From contig AZIN01000001.1 of NCBI GenBank assembly GCA_000511875.1, forward strand, positions 1,247,332-1,311,331: a stretch of 64,000 nt of DNA, read 5' to 3'. Origin of the DNA: Gammaproteobacteria bacterium MOLA455 (GTDB taxonomy: Bacteria > Pseudomonadota > Gammaproteobacteria > Pseudomonadales > Porticoccaceae). Below are positions 40,368 through 49,968 of the stretch, piece after piece. Position numbers and translations under genes: made by a program. Every line of letters begins with the position of its first letter. The stretch's first letter is position 1. The notes under the pieces are model-generated. The model was not told the DNA's origin. It saw only the letters and a program-made list of their open reading frames with translations, and did no database searches.

Positions 40368-40398
40368 AAACCCTCTCCTGAATATCTCTGAACAACTA

Positions 40399-40497
40399 AA
40401 CAGCCCTGAGCCAATTAACAGCCCTGAGCAATTAACAGCCCTGAGCCAATTAACAGCCCTGAGCAATTAACAGCCCTGAGCCAATTAACAGCTCAGC
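40399..40497 (+). repeat. 17/18-bp alternating minisatellite between mreB and mreC
   Basis: AACAGCCCTGAG starts at 40399, 40417, 40434, 40452 and 40469, with a shortened sixth copy at 40487. The spacing alternates 18 and 17 because the tail is CCAATT or CAATT, so the real unit is a 35-bp dimer. The core AGCCCT-G-AGC is one base different from the darP-nit array (AGCCCT-C-AGC). Confidence 0.92.
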
Positions 40498-40582
40498 GCT
40501 GACAGATAGCCCACAAAAACAGCAGACACCTAGACCTCTAGAGGGACTCCGGAGCTAGGGCGCCGCAGGCGACCACCAAAGC

Positions 40583-41617
40583 TTAGAAAGTTAAAGAATT
40601 TAATTTATTGCTATCCATCATGTCTAGCGCCAAACCACCGCCACGGGCAACACAGGTGAGAGGATCTTCAGCGAGTATAACTGGCAGACCAGTCTCAGCT
40701 GTGAGCAGGCGATCCAAATCGCGCAGCATAGAACCACCGCCGGTCAAAACAATGCCGGTTTCGGCAATATCCGACGCCAGCTCTGGCGGAGACTGCTCGA
40801 GCACGCGCTTGACTGCCTGGACAATGCCGGCCAGCGGCTCTTGCAGCGATTCAAGAATTTCATCGCTATTCAGGGTAAAGCTTTTCGGAACACCTTCGGC
40901 CAGATTGCGGCCGCGAACATCAATTTCACGAACCTCTTTGCTCAGATAAGCGCCGCCGATTTCCATCTTGATACGTTCAGCGGTGCTGTCACCAATTACG
41001 CTGCCATATTTGCGTCGCACAAAATTAACAATCGACTCATCAAAGCGATCGCCACCGATGCGCACAGAATCAGAAAACACCACGCCATTAAGTGACAAAA
41101 TGGCAATCTCAGTAGTACCGCCACCAATATCCACAACCATCGAACCTACGGCTTCTCCAACTGGCATACCAGCGCCGATTGCCGCAGCCATTGGCTCTTC
41201 AATTAGGTAAACTTCGCGAGCACCGGCACTGTAGGCCGACTCTTTAATCGCACGCTTCTCCACCTCCGTGGCCATGCAGGGCACACAGATAAGAACGCGA
41301 GGACTAGGGGGAACAAAGCTCGACGCATGGACCTTTCTAATAAAGTGCTGGAGCATCTTTTCGGTGACCTGAAAATCAGCGATAACACCGTCTTTCAATG
41401 GACGAATAGCGGTAATGTTGCCTGGCGTGCGACCCAACATACGCTTGGCATCGACCCCCACGGCTTCGATAATTTTTTGCCCGAGATGTTGGCGAATAGC
41501 GACTACTGAGGGTTCATTGAGAACTATACCTTCCTCGCGAACATAGATGAGTGTATTTGCAGTTCCAAGGTCAATTGACAGATCACTGGAGAAAAAGCCG
41601 CGGAGTTTTTTAAACAT
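40583..41617 (-). CDS. mreB: Rod shape-determining protein MreB
   Basis: A 344-aa bacterial actin that steers cell-wall synthesis. The phosphate motifs are visible: [10 protein letters not shown] near residue 12, [12 protein letters not shown], and [11 protein letters not shown] near 286. I chose the ATG before [12 protein letters not shown], which is the family's normal start; the frame extends 36 codons further upstream without support. Confidence 0.97.
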   Translation of the reverse strand: MFKKLRGFFSSDLSIDLGTANTLIYVREEGIVLNEPSVVAIRQHLGQKIIEAVGVDAKRMLGRTPGNITAIRPLKDGVIADFQVTEKMLQHFIRKVHASSFVPPSPRVLICVPCMATEVEKRAIKESAYSAGAREVYLIEEPMAAAIGAGMPVGEAVGSMVVDIGGGTTEIAILSLNGVVFSDSVRIGGDRFDESIVNFVRRKYGSVIGDSTAERIKMEIGGAYLSKEVREIDVRGRNLAEGVPKSFTLNSDEILESLQEPLAGIVQAVKRVLEQSPPELASDIAETGIVLTGGGSMLRDLDRLLTAETGLPVILAEDPLTCVARGGGLALDMMDSNKLNSLTF

Positions 41618-41941
41618 CTCGTTATATTTCCTTAAAATTCGGCCCCTCGAACTAAGCCTTTTAGGCAGCGGCATGTCGCTACAAATTAATTGCGTAAATT
41701 TAACAGTGGCAGACTGGCAGAGCAAGCGCTCACTGGACCATTCGGCGTATTTTTATGGGATTCTAACCAATCCTGCCTAAAGTTACTGTGATTCATAAAA
41801 AACTGCCTTAAAACACTGACAAATAAGCCTTTAATCAATCCAGCCCCCTTAACCTGACAATACCATTCATGGTACCTTACGGCCCTTCTAAAAGGCGCGG
41901 TCGACCTCCCACAAGCCACCGCTGACAGATGGATTATTTTA
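41618..41941. promoter_or_regulatory. Divergent mreB / gatCAB promoter region (324 bases, no gene)
   Basis: No reading frame here looks like a gene. The region must carry the promoters of mreB (minus) and gatC (plus), but no strong -35/-10 pair is obvious by eye. A perfect inverted repeat TACCAT-TC-ATGGTA lies at 41861-41874, about 70 bases before gatC. Confidence 0.5.
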
Positions 41942-42229
41942 ATGAGTATCGAACGACAAGAAATCGAAAAACTGGCCACGTTATCCCGCATCGCCATCGG
42001 CGAAGACACTATCACCGAAGTGTCACAGCGACTGAGTAGCGTTCTCGAACTGGTGGATCAACTACAAGCTGTCAATACCGATGGTGTCGAGGCCATGTCA
42101 CATCCAATGAAAGCTACTCAGCGCCTGCGTGAAGACGAGGTCAGCGAAATCAATCAGCGCGAAGCCTTTCAGGCAATCGCACCAGATACAGAAGAAGGGC
42201 TGTTTCTAGTGCCCAAAGTCATAGAATAA
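41942..42229 (+). CDS. gatC: Asp-tRNA(Asn)/Glu-tRNA(Gln) amidotransferase subunit GatC
   Basis: A 95-aa small subunit that holds GatA and GatB together. Family segments are [12 protein letters not shown] near the start and [10 protein letters not shown]. First gene of gatCAB, which makes Gln-tRNA(Gln) and/or Asn-tRNA(Asn) by amidation. Confidence 0.97.
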   Translation: MSIERQEIEKLATLSRIAIGEDTITEVSQRLSSVLELVDQLQAVNTDGVEAMSHPMKATQRLREDEVSEINQREAFQAIAPDTEEGLFLVPKVIE

Positions 42230-42240
42230 ACAGGTCCCTC

Positions 42241-43695
42241 ATGCATAACCTCACTATCGCCGAGCTTGTCAAAGGGCTGCAGGGCAAAGAATTTTCCAGT
42301 GTTGAACTAACTCAACACTTTTTGGCACGCATCGCCAAGTTAGACGCCAACTACAACGCCGTAATTACGGTGACTGCAGATCAGGCGCTAAAAGCCGCTG
42401 CCGCTGCTGACAAAAGACTGGCTGCAGGCAATGCACCAGCACTCTGCGGTGTGCCCATACTGCACAAAGATATCTTCTGCACCAATGGTGTCCGCACCAG
42501 CTGTGGCTCGAAAATGTTGGATAACTTCATCCCCCCCTACAATGCCACCGTGGTGGAAAATTTCGAACAGGCCGGCGCCGTCGTCATGGGTAAAACCAAT
42601 ATGGATGAGTTCGCTATGGGATCATCCAATGAGACCAGCTTCTATGGACCAGTAAAAAACCCCTGGGCCAGCGATTCAGTTCCCGGCGGTTCCTCCGGTG
42701 GTTCTGCCGCAGCAGTTGCAGCGCGCTTAGCGCCTGGCGCAACCGCAACCGATACCGGCGGCTCGATCCGTCAGCCTGCCGCGCTCTGTGGAATCACCGG
42801 CTTAAAACCGACTTATGGTCGGGTTTCACGCTGGGGCATGATTGCCTTTGCCTCGAGTTTGGATCAGGGTGGCCCCATGGCTCGCACTGCCGAAGACTGC
42901 GCCATCTTGCTTAACTGCATGGCCAGTTACGACGACAAAGATTCCACCTGCATCGATCGTGAAGTACCGGATTATGGCGCTACCTTAGGCGACAGTATCA
43001 AAGGTTTGAAAATTGGCGTGCCCAGGGAATATTTTTCCGCCGGTTTGGATCCAGATACTGAAAAAGCCGTACGCGCTGCTCTGGCAGAATATCAAGCTCA
43101 GGGCGCAGAACTGATTGAGATAAGCCTACCCAATACTGGCCTGTCAGTACCTGCCTACTACGTTATTGCACCAGCTGAAGCCTCAACCAACCTGACCCGC
43201 TTTGACGGTGTTCGTTACGGCTACCGCTGCGAAGACCCCAAAGACCTCAATGATTTGTATACCCGCACCAGAGCCGAAGGCTTTGGTGACGAAGTGAAGC
43301 ATCGCATCCTAATTGGCACCTACTGCCTGTCGGCCGGCTACTATGACGCCTACTATGGCAAAGCTCAGCAAGTGCGCCAGCTGATTCAGCAAGATTTTGA
43401 AAAAGCCTTTGAGCAGGTCGATGTGATTATGGGTCCCACCACTCCATCACCGGCCTTTAAATTTGGTTCCAAGGGAGACGACCCCGTAGCCATGTATCTG
43501 GAAGATATCTACACCGTAGCTACCAATCTGGCCGGCCTGCCTGGCATGTCAGTACCCTGCGGCCTGGTTGATAACAAACCCGTTGGCCTGCAAATTATCG
43601 GCAACTATTTTGATGAGGCGCGGATGTTAAATATCGCCCATCAGTACCAGCAAGCCACCCAGTGGCACAGTCTAACCCCAGAGGGAGTTGCCTAA
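42241..43695 (+). CDS. gatA: Asp-tRNA(Asn)/Glu-tRNA(Gln) amidotransferase subunit GatA
   Basis: A 484-aa amidase-signature enzyme that frees ammonia from glutamine. The Ser-cis-Ser-Lys triad is visible: K76 (ILHKDIFC), S151 (PGGSSGGS) and nucleophile S175 ([11 protein letters not shown]). Its stop overlaps the gatB start (TAATG). Confidence 0.98.
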   Translation: MHNLTIAELVKGLQGKEFSSVELTQHFLARIAKLDANYNAVITVTADQALKAAAAADKRLAAGNAPALCGVPILHKDIFCTNGVRTSCGSKMLDNFIPPYNATVVENFEQAGAVVMGKTNMDEFAMGSSNETSFYGPVKNPWASDSVPGGSSGGSAAAVAARLAPGATATDTGGSIRQPAALCGITGLKPTYGRVSRWGMIAFASSLDQGGPMARTAEDCAILLNCMASYDDKDSTCIDREVPDYGATLGDSIKGLKIGVPREYFSAGLDPDTEKAVRAALAEYQAQGAELIEISLPNTGLSVPAYYVIAPAEASTNLTRFDGVRYGYRCEDPKDLNDLYTRTRAEGFGDEVKHRILIGTYCLSAGYYDAYYGKAQQVRQLIQQDFEKAFEQVDVIMGPTTPSPAFKFGSKGDDPVAMYLEDIYTVATNLAGLPGMSVPCGLVDNKPVGLQIIGNYFDEARMLNIAHQYQQATQWHSLTPEGVA

Positions 43696-45161
43696 TGAGT
43701 CACTCAGGTTGGGAAACCGTTATCGGTCTCGAAGTGCATGTGCAGCTGGCCACTAAAACCAAAATTTTCTCTGCTGCCAGCACGTCTTTTGGCGCCGAAG
43801 CCAACACTCAGGCCTGCGCTATTGACCTGGCCATGCCCGGCACCTTGCCAGTACTTAACAAACAGGCCGTGCATTATGCCGTGATGTTTGGTTTGGCGAT
43901 TGACGCAGAGATTGGCAAAGAGTCCGCTTTCGAGCGAAAGAATTATTTCTATCCCGACTCCCCCAAAGGCTACCAGACCACACAGCTGGAAAAGCCCATA
44001 GTGGGTCGCGGCAATGTTGAAATTAAACTGGCAGATGGCAGCACTAAAAACGTGCGCATCCACCACGCTCACCTTGAAGAAGATGCCGGAAAATCACTCC
44101 ATGAAGGGGGCTTCCGCCACGGTGTCTCTGGTATTGATCTAAATCGTGCCGGCACCCCGCTGATCGAAATTGTCTCCGAGCCGGATATGAGCAATGCCGA
44201 AGAAGCTATCGTCTTTGCCAAAAAACTTCATAGTATTGTGACCTCCATCGGCATCTGCGACGGCGAGATGTCTCAGGGCAGTATGCGCTTTGACGTCAAC
44301 GTCTCTGTGCGCCCCAAGGGCTCGACAGAGTTGGGCACTAGAACCGAAACTAAAAACCTCAATTCCTATAAGTTTATGGAAGAGGCTATAGTCAAAGAAG
44401 TTGAGCGCCAGATTGATCTGATCGAAGATGGCGGCACCGTCAAGCAGGAAACCCGGCTGTATAACGGCGACACCAAAATCGCCCGCCCCATGCGCAGCAA
44501 AGAGGAAGCTAACGACTATCGCTACTTCCCCTGCCCCGATCTATTACCTGTAATTGTCAGTGATGAAACCATCGAAGAACTGCGCCGCAATCTGCCAGAA
44601 CTGCCAGATGCTAGACAGGCGCGCTTTATTGAGCAATATGGCCTATCCGATTATGACGCTGCAGTGATTGGCAGCGACGCCCCTATGGCCGCCTATTTTG
44701 AAATTGCCGCGGAGAAATCCAGCAATGCTAAATTGACCGCCAACTGGACCATGGGTGAACTGGCCGCACGCTTGAACAGCCAAGACCTTAATATCGGCAA
44801 AAGTCCAGTCAGTGCGGAGCAGCTGGGGGGATTAGTGGCAAGAATCGCCGACAACAGCATTAGCGGTAAGATGGCCAAAGAAGTATTCGAAGGCATGTGG
44901 GCCGGCGAAGGCAGTGCCGATGACATTATTGAAGCCCGCGGACTCAAACAAGTATCCGATACTGGTGCTCTGGAAAAAATTGTTGTCGAAGTACTAACCG
45001 CCAACCAAGCCATGGTCGACGATTACATCAACACCGACGAAGCCAAGCGCAAGAAAAAGCTCGGCGGCTTTATGGGTAAAATTATGCAGGCCTCAAAGGG
45101 CCAGGCTAATCCCCAACAGGTAAATCAAATACTGGCTCAAAAGCTTAACGAACTACTGTAA
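43695..45161 (+). CDS. gatB: Asp-tRNA(Asn)/Glu-tRNA(Gln) amidotransferase subunit GatB
   Basis: A 488-aa subunit that phosphorylates and amidates the mischarged tRNA. The start [13 protein letters not shown], the [11 protein letters not shown] segment, and the C-terminal YqeY-like domain with [11 protein letters not shown] are typical. I chose the ATG overlapping the gatA stop; an earlier in-frame start lies in gatA. Confidence 0.98.
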   Translation: MSHSGWETVIGLEVHVQLATKTKIFSAASTSFGAEANTQACAIDLAMPGTLPVLNKQAVHYAVMFGLAIDAEIGKESAFERKNYFYPDSPKGYQTTQLEKPIVGRGNVEIKLADGSTKNVRIHHAHLEEDAGKSLHEGGFRHGVSGIDLNRAGTPLIEIVSEPDMSNAEEAIVFAKKLHSIVTSIGICDGEMSQGSMRFDVNVSVRPKGSTELGTRTETKNLNSYKFMEEAIVKEVERQIDLIEDGGTVKQETRLYNGDTKIARPMRSKEEANDYRYFPCPDLLPVIVSDETIEELRRNLPELPDARQARFIEQYGLSDYDAAVIGSDAPMAAYFEIAAEKSSNAKLTANWTMGELAARLNSQDLNIGKSPVSAEQLGGLVARIADNSISGKMAKEVFEGMWAGEGSADDIIEARGLKQVSDTGALEKIVVEVLTANQAMVDDYINTDEAKRKKKLGGFMGKIMQASKGQANPQQVNQILAQKLNELL

Positions 45162-45177
45162 AGAATCAGGGAAAATC

Positions 45178-45474
45178 ATGTCACTGAAGAAAGATAAAGA
45201 GAAAGTCCTCGGCGAAGTCTTTGATGATGAGCGCGTGAAAAGCTTTCTGGAATACGAAGCACCAGCAGGAGTAAGCACTGACTTTCACCTTCTGGAAAAA
45301 GCCTATCGTGGCATGAATATCGACAACTTTGTGGCCTTTTTAAACTTCTTTAAAGACGCTGGCCACGACCTTGATGCAACCAATCCGGATGGCAAGACTA
45401 TGGTCGAAGTTGCCGCTGAGCATGGCCATGGTGTCAAGTATGTTGAAGCGCTCAAGACGGCGGGAGCAACGTAG
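45178..45474 (+). CDS. PA4642-like conserved small protein
   Basis: A 98-aa protein that from memory matches the PA4642 family of Pseudomonas relatives (KKDKEKVLGEVF at the start; KAYRGMNIDNFVAFLNFF in the middle). No function is known. It begins 16 bases after gatB with GGGAAA upstream, so it may be cotranscribed with gatCAB. In related genomes I do not recall it at this place. Confidence 0.75.
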   Translation: MSLKKDKEKVLGEVFDDERVKSFLEYEAPAGVSTDFHLLEKAYRGMNIDNFVAFLNFFKDAGHDLDATNPDGKTMVEVAAEHGHGVKYVEALKTAGAT

Positions 45475-45670
45475 ACCTTATCCAGTTAGATAACGTCAGC
45501 TGGCCGCACTCTGCCGGTACAAAATAGGCGAATAGTTTAAAGTTCAGCCTCGGCCATACTGCAGTAATTCAGACAGGCTCAGGGCCTATGCGCAATCAAC
45601 CTACCCGCCAAATACAATAAGAACCCTAGTCACTACGCTCTGTTGGAATGATCTGCCTGTTTTAAAGCCA

Positions 45671-46441
45671 TCAAAGCCTAACCGAAACACCACGCTCGGC
45701 CATATAGCGCTTCGCCTCAGGCACCGTATGCTCACCAAAGTGAAAAATACTCGCCGCCAGCACCGCATCGGCCTTACCCAAAACAATACCATCCACCAAA
45801 TGCTGCAGATTGCCCACACCGCCTGAGGCAATCACCGGCACATTCACCGCATCGCTGATCCGCGACGTCAGATCCAGATCAAAACCATTTTTGGTCCCAT
45901 CGCGGTCCATGCTCGTCAACAAAATCTCACCAGCGCCATAGGCAGTCATTTTCTCTGCCCATTCAATAGCATTAATACCGGTAGACTTGCGCCCACCGTG
46001 AGTAAAGATCTCCCAGCGGGACTGTCCGTCCTGTTCAACCTGCTTCGCATCAATGGCCACCACAATACACTGAGACCCAAACCGCTGAGCCGCTTCACGA
46101 ACAAACTCTGGGTTGTGGATCGCTGCCGAATTGATCGCCACTTTGTCAGCACCGGCATTCAACAGATTGCGAATATCCTGCAATTCACGTACACCACCGC
46201 CAACCGTTAAGGGAATAAACACCTGCCCAGCCATCCGCTCAACCGTGTGCAGCGTAGTGTCCCGGGCTTCATGACTAGCAGTAATATCGAGAAAGGTAAT
46301 TTCGTCAGCGCCCTGTTCGTTATAACGACGAGCAACTTCAACCGGATCGCCGGCATCGCGAATATCGACAAACTGCACACCTTTTACCACGCGGCCTTTG
46401 TCCACATCCAAACAGGGAATAATACGTTTTGCCAGACTCAT
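45671..46441 (-). CDS. hisF: Imidazole glycerol phosphate synthase cyclase subunit
   Basis: A 256-aa TIM barrel that with HisH makes imidazole-glycerol phosphate and AICAR. Catalytic aspartates are D12 ([13 protein letters not shown]) and D131 (VVAIDAK). It starts inside the last 4 bases of ribA (ATGA) rather than after hisA, so the histidine genes are scattered; hisB, hisH, hisA and hisI are not in the window. Confidence 0.97.
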   Translation of the reverse strand: MSLAKRIIPCLDVDKGRVVKGVQFVDIRDAGDPVEVARRYNEQGADEITFLDITASHEARDTTLHTVERMAGQVFIPLTVGGGVRELQDIRNLLNAGADKVAINSAAIHNPEFVREAAQRFGSQCIVVAIDAKQVEQDGQSRWEIFTHGGRKSTGINAIEWAEKMTAYGAGEILLTSMDRDGTKNGFDLDLTSRISDAVNVPVIASGGVGNLQHLVDGIVLGKADAVLAASIFHFGEHTVPEAKRYMAERGVSVRL

Positions 46442-47046
46442 TTCTCGTCCTTAAATAGGTGTCCCAGCTTACCCGCCTTAGTCGACAGATACTGAACATT
46501 ATGGGGATTGCTATCGGCCTGAATCGGCTCCCGCTCAACCACATTAATGCCCAAGGATTTTAGCGCAGCGATTTTGCGAGGGTTATTGGTCATCAAGCGA
46601 ACTTCAGTAGCGCCCAAATGTTCTAGCATCGAAGCGCAGATAGAATAGTCACGCATATCAGCACCAAAGCCCAAACGCTCGTTGGCTTCGACAGTGTCAG
46701 CTCCCTTATCCTGAAGATTGTAAGCGCGAATTTTATTCACCAGACCAATACCTCGACCCTCTTGTCGCAGATAGAGAATCGCGCCGCGGCCCTTTTCGGA
46801 AATCCGCTTCATCGCTTCTTGCAGCTGTTCGCCACAGTCGCAGCGCAGACTGCCCAGTGCATCACCGGTCAGACACTCGGAGTGGATACGAACAAGTAAA
46901 GGCTCGCCACTGGCACAGTCGCCCATGCTGATGGCGATATGCTCTTTGCCTTTAAAGGGGTCTTCAAAACCATGGATGTCAAAAGTACCCCAGCGAGTGG
47001 GCAACTTTGAGGATTCGATGAAGCGAAGCGCCACGGTTTTCTCCAA
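46438..47046 (-). CDS. ribA: GTP cyclohydrolase II
   Basis: A 202-aa zinc enzyme that opens GTP in the first step of riboflavin synthesis. The zinc ligands are C58, C69 and C71 ([17 protein letters not shown]), and the active [10 protein letters not shown] loop is present. Its job matters because the GTP cyclohydrolase-like half of ribBA at 49969-51087 lacks these cysteines. It is coupled to hisF by a 4-base overlap. Confidence 0.97.
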   Translation of the reverse strand: MEKTVALRFIESSKLPTRWGTFDIHGFEDPFKGKEHIAISMGDCASGEPLLVRIHSECLTGDALGSLRCDCGEQLQEAMKRISEKGRGAILYLRQEGRGIGLVNKIRAYNLQDKGADTVEANERLGFGADMRDYSICASMLEHLGATEVRLMTNNPRKIAALKSLGINVVEREPIQADSNPHNVQYLSTKAGKLGHLFKDEK

Positions 47047-47120
47047 GATAGTATTCAGCCGCGTATTGTAGCGACAAAGCCCGCCTTGTGCAGACTTTTC
47101 AAATAGCTTGGAAAGGCAGA

Positions 47121-47490
47121 TTAATCAGTAGCTAACTCTGGCTTAGTAAAGCGCTTTGAGTCGCGCAAATCATAGATAACCCGATAGAGGCAGGGAATCA
47201 AAATCAGCGTAATGGCGTGACCGCTGGCTGTGCGAATATGCATATTCTCCAGAGTGGCAATAGAGCTGCGCTCTTCAATAGGGGTAGCGGACCATGACCT
47301 TTAGAGTGTCAGGTCCGCGCTGCAAGCGCTGAACCTCTTCACCATAAAACGCCTGACGCACCTGACGGGCTATATCCCCAAGGCTAATACCCAGCTGACT
47401 GGCGTTAGGCTTGAGGCCAATCAATATTTCTCGACCACCTGCACCCTGAGAGTTATAGATATCAAAAGGATAGACAAGATAAAGTTGAAA
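47121..47490 (-). pseudogene. Remnant of an RND-family efflux transporter
   Basis: Minus-strand fragments translate to a periplasmic piece of an AcrB-like pump (REILIGLKPNASQLGISLGD, then ARQVRQAFYGEEVQRLQRG and VMVRYP). An extra base then breaks the frame, and after IEERSSIATLEN and MHIRTASG the sequence jumps directly to the extreme C-terminus (ITLILIPCLYRV) before a stop at 47121. Most of the gene is therefore deleted and the rest frameshifted. This explains the 447 bases between ribA and pgpA; I see no other gene there. Confidence 0.85.
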
Positions 47491-47493
47491 GGC

Positions 47494-47982
47494 TTAGAGA
47501 ATAAGGCCCAAATAACCGAGCAAATAGATCACTGCTGCGGCAGCGAGACCGGCAATCACATCGTCGATCATAATGCCGAAGCCGCCGGAAACTTTCTTAT
47601 CCAGCCAGCTAATCGGCCAGGGTTTCACAATATCAAACAGACGAAACAATACAAAACCCAGAATCACAGAGGTCCAGGTGATTGGCAGTGCAGCCATAGC
47701 AATCCAAAAGCCGACAAACTCATCCCAGACAATACCGCCATGATCGTGAACACCCATCTGATCCGCAGCGCGGCCACAAATTGTGATGCCCACTACTGCC
47801 GCGATCAAGACCACAATTAGGTAGCTGGTGAGAGGCAGTTGGGCCAATAGCCACCAGAGTGGAATCGCGGCCAAAGTGCCCATGGTGCCCGGAGCTTTGG
47901 GTGAGAGACCGCTGCCAAAGCCGAAGGCCAACAGCAGAATTGGCGAGCGCAGCAGTTGAGCAAATGTTGGATTAGTGGCCAA
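47494..47982 (-). CDS. pgpA: Phosphatidylglycerophosphatase A
   Basis: A 162-aa membrane phosphatase in phosphatidylglycerol synthesis. Family motifs are GLSPKAPGTMGTL at the start, the HGGIVWDEFVGFWI segment, the FRLFDIVKPWPISWLD loop and GGFGIMIDDVIAG, with three or four membrane helices. It overlaps thiL by 11 bases. Confidence 0.96.
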   Translation of the reverse strand: MATNPTFAQLLRSPILLLAFGFGSGLSPKAPGTMGTLAAIPLWWLLAQLPLTSYLIVVLIAAVVGITICGRAADQMGVHDHGGIVWDEFVGFWIAMAALPITWTSVILGFVLFRLFDIVKPWPISWLDKKVSGGFGIMIDDVIAGLAAAAVIYLLGYLGLIL

Positions 47983-48967
47983 AATGGTTGTACCCCGGTT
48001 TTACAACAGTTAGCAAAGTATCATTTTTATCGATTACCGAGACCATAACAGATGATTGGTCGCCCGGATTTATTGTACCAATTCGTCGAGCATCCAATTC
48101 GCCTAGGTCAATCAATGCCTCGACGCTTGCTAACTGATCAGCAGCAACAGTAAAGCAGAGCTGATAGTCATCACCACCACAGAGTGCCCATTCCAAGGCA
48201 TCTAATGGCGACCGTTCCAGTATCTCGGCGGCGATCGGTAACCGCTCGGTTTGAATCACGGCAGTGACGCCACTGGCTTTGCAGATGTGCCCCAGATCAG
48301 CCATCAAACCATCAGAAATATCTATGCAGGCACTGGCGATGGAGCGTAATTTTAATCCCGCCTGGATCTGCGGTTCTGGGCAATAAAATCGCCGAAGTAA
48401 ACGATCACTGTCATCATGGAGCACATGATCATTGACAATTATTTCTAGGGCCGCCGCACCATCACCCAGATTCCCGGTCACAAAGACACTGTCTCCAGAA
48501 CCGGCTCCACCTCGAGTTAAAGCCTCTCCAACCGGAACCTCACCCACTAGGCTAAGTGTCAGGGTTAAAGGTCCGCTTGTGGTGTCGCCGCCCACTAAGG
48601 CCACGTCATACTGCTTGGCAATATCACCCAGACCGGCACTAAAGTCAGCTAACCATTCTGCATTGGCTTTGTCCCTAGGTAGGGTTAAGGCAAGAGTGAA
48701 CCATCGAGGTTTGGCACCCATGGCCGCCATATCGCTGAGATTGACGCAGAGCGAGCGGGTAGCCACCTCTCGGCCACTGGCGGTCTCAGGAAAATGGACG
48801 CCAGCTACAAGGGTGTCACTGGCCATGACCAGCTGTTGACCCGGAGTTACATTGAGCACTGCAGCATCATCACCAATACCCAGCGCCACACCAGACTGGC
48901 CGGTGAGGTTGGCGAAATAGCCGGCGATCAGTTCAAATTCGCTGGGTTGATGGTGATAGTCAGACAG
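47972..48967 (-). CDS. thiL: Thiamine-monophosphate kinase (probable CUG start)
   Basis: A kinase that phosphorylates thiamine monophosphate to thiamine diphosphate. The N-terminal GIGDDAAVL, the MASDTLVAGVHF region and GGDTTSGPL near the middle are family motifs. The first in-frame ATG/GTG/TTG (GTG, 48889) would cut off the conserved SEFELIAGYF segment upstream. An in-frame TAG precedes the segment, and the only fitting start is CTG at 48967, six bases after AGAGGA, giving 331 residues, the normal length. nusB lies upstream. Confidence 0.93.
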   Translation of the reverse strand: MSDYHHQPSEFELIAGYFANLTGQSGVALGIGDDAAVLNVTPGQQLVMASDTLVAGVHFPETASGREVATRSLCVNLSDMAAMGAKPRWFTLALTLPRDKANAEWLADFSAGLGDIAKQYDVALVGGDTTSGPLTLTLSLVGEVPVGEALTRGGAGSGDSVFVTGNLGDGAAALEIIVNDHVLHDDSDRLLRRFYCPEPQIQAGLKLRSIASACIDISDGLMADLGHICKASGVTAVIQTERLPIAAEILERSPLDALEWALCGGDDYQLCFTVAADQLASVEALIDLGELDARRIGTINPGDQSSVMVSVIDKNDTLLTVVKPGYNHFGH

Positions 48968-49029
48968 GTTAAGTCCTCTCTAAGCTCTCATGTTTTTAAA
49001 GCCGCTGCCGCACACTAAAGGACTATGTC

Positions 49030-49470
49030 CTAAGCGCGCTTATTTGCAGCCACTTCAATACTGCGCTTGTCGATGGCAACACGATCGAGAATGCCGTTAA
49101 TGTATTTATAGGCGTCGGTAGGACCAAAGGTTTTCGCCAGATTGACACCTTCATTAATCACGACCTTATAAGGTACATCTATTCGGTAGAGCATTTCATA
49201 GGTCGAGAGGCGCAAGATAGCTCGAGAAACCGGATCCAGCTGCTCTTGCTGGCGATCCAGATAGGACTCGTAAGCGGCATCAATTTCAGTCAGGTTTTTT
49301 GGAACACCAAATAAAATCTCATGAAATAGTTCAGTATCCACCGTAGCCATATTGTTATCGCCATGAAACTCAGCTTCGATATCTATCAGGTCAGTCTTGC
49401 CCACATCCCAAGAGTAGAGCGCCTGAGCCAGAAGTCGGCGGGCTTTTTGGCGCATTTTTGGTTTTGACAT
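49030..49470 (-). CDS. nusB: Transcription antitermination protein NusB
   Basis: A 146-aa helical protein acting with NusE in rRNA antitermination. The start (ARRLLAQALYSWDVG), the ILRLSTYEML segment and the VVINEGVNLAKTFG motif are typical. It follows ribH without a gap in the conserved rib-nusB-thiL order. Confidence 0.97.
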   Translation of the reverse strand: MSKPKMRQKARRLLAQALYSWDVGKTDLIDIEAEFHGDNNMATVDTELFHEILFGVPKNLTEIDAAYESYLDRQQEQLDPVSRAILRLSTYEMLYRIDVPYKVVINEGVNLAKTFGPTDAYKYINGILDRVAIDKRSIEVAANKRA

Positions 49471-49953
49471 CTAATCTGCGCCTTGGATTTGCTTAAATAC
49501 GGTCAATAATTCGAGGATCGTCAGAGCGGCTTCTTCGCCCTTGTTCTCATGGCTATCACCGGAGCGATCCAGAGACTGCTGCAGGTTATCTGTGGTCAAC
49601 AGACCAAAGGCTACCGGCAAATCTTCGGTCAATGAGACATGACCTATGCCTCTAGTGGTTTCCGAGCAGACATAATCAAAGTGTGGTGTATCACCGCGAA
49701 TCACGCAGCCCAACGCCACAACTGCATCGTAGCGCCCAGTGCGAGCAGCGCGCTGGCTGGCCAGTGGTAGCTCAAAAGCACCGGGCACACGAAACACATC
49801 CACTGCATCGCCCGCGATGTTGTGGCGGGCAAAAGCACGCACAGCGCCCTCAACTAGACCATCGGTGATCTCGGCATTCCAGCGCGCAGCTATAACCGCG
49901 ATGCGCACCTTACCTGTATTAAAGCTTCCCTCTTCGGGCCTATATTCGCTCAT
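49471..49953 (-). CDS. ribH: 6,7-dimethyl-8-ribityllumazine synthase
   Basis: A 160-aa lumazine synthase, the penultimate step of riboflavin synthesis. The catalytic histidine is in GDTPHFDYVCSE, preceded by the substrate loops VPGAFELPLA and ALGCVIRG. It lies between ribBA and nusB. Confidence 0.97.
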   Translation of the reverse strand: MSEYRPEEGSFNTGKVRIAVIAARWNAEITDGLVEGAVRAFARHNIAGDAVDVFRVPGAFELPLASQRAARTGRYDAVVALGCVIRGDTPHFDYVCSETTRGIGHVSLTEDLPVAFGLLTTDNLQQSLDRSGDSHENKGEEAALTILELLTVFKQIQGAD

Positions 49954-49968
49954 GCTCTATTCCTGTGA

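Noticed and set aside
40368-40466. N-terminal extension of mreC
   Set aside because: It translates the repeat array; the normal start has a good ribosome binding site at 40367.
41618-41725. N-terminal extension of mreB
   Set aside because: The family start is MFKKLRGFF; the extra residues have no match in MreB.
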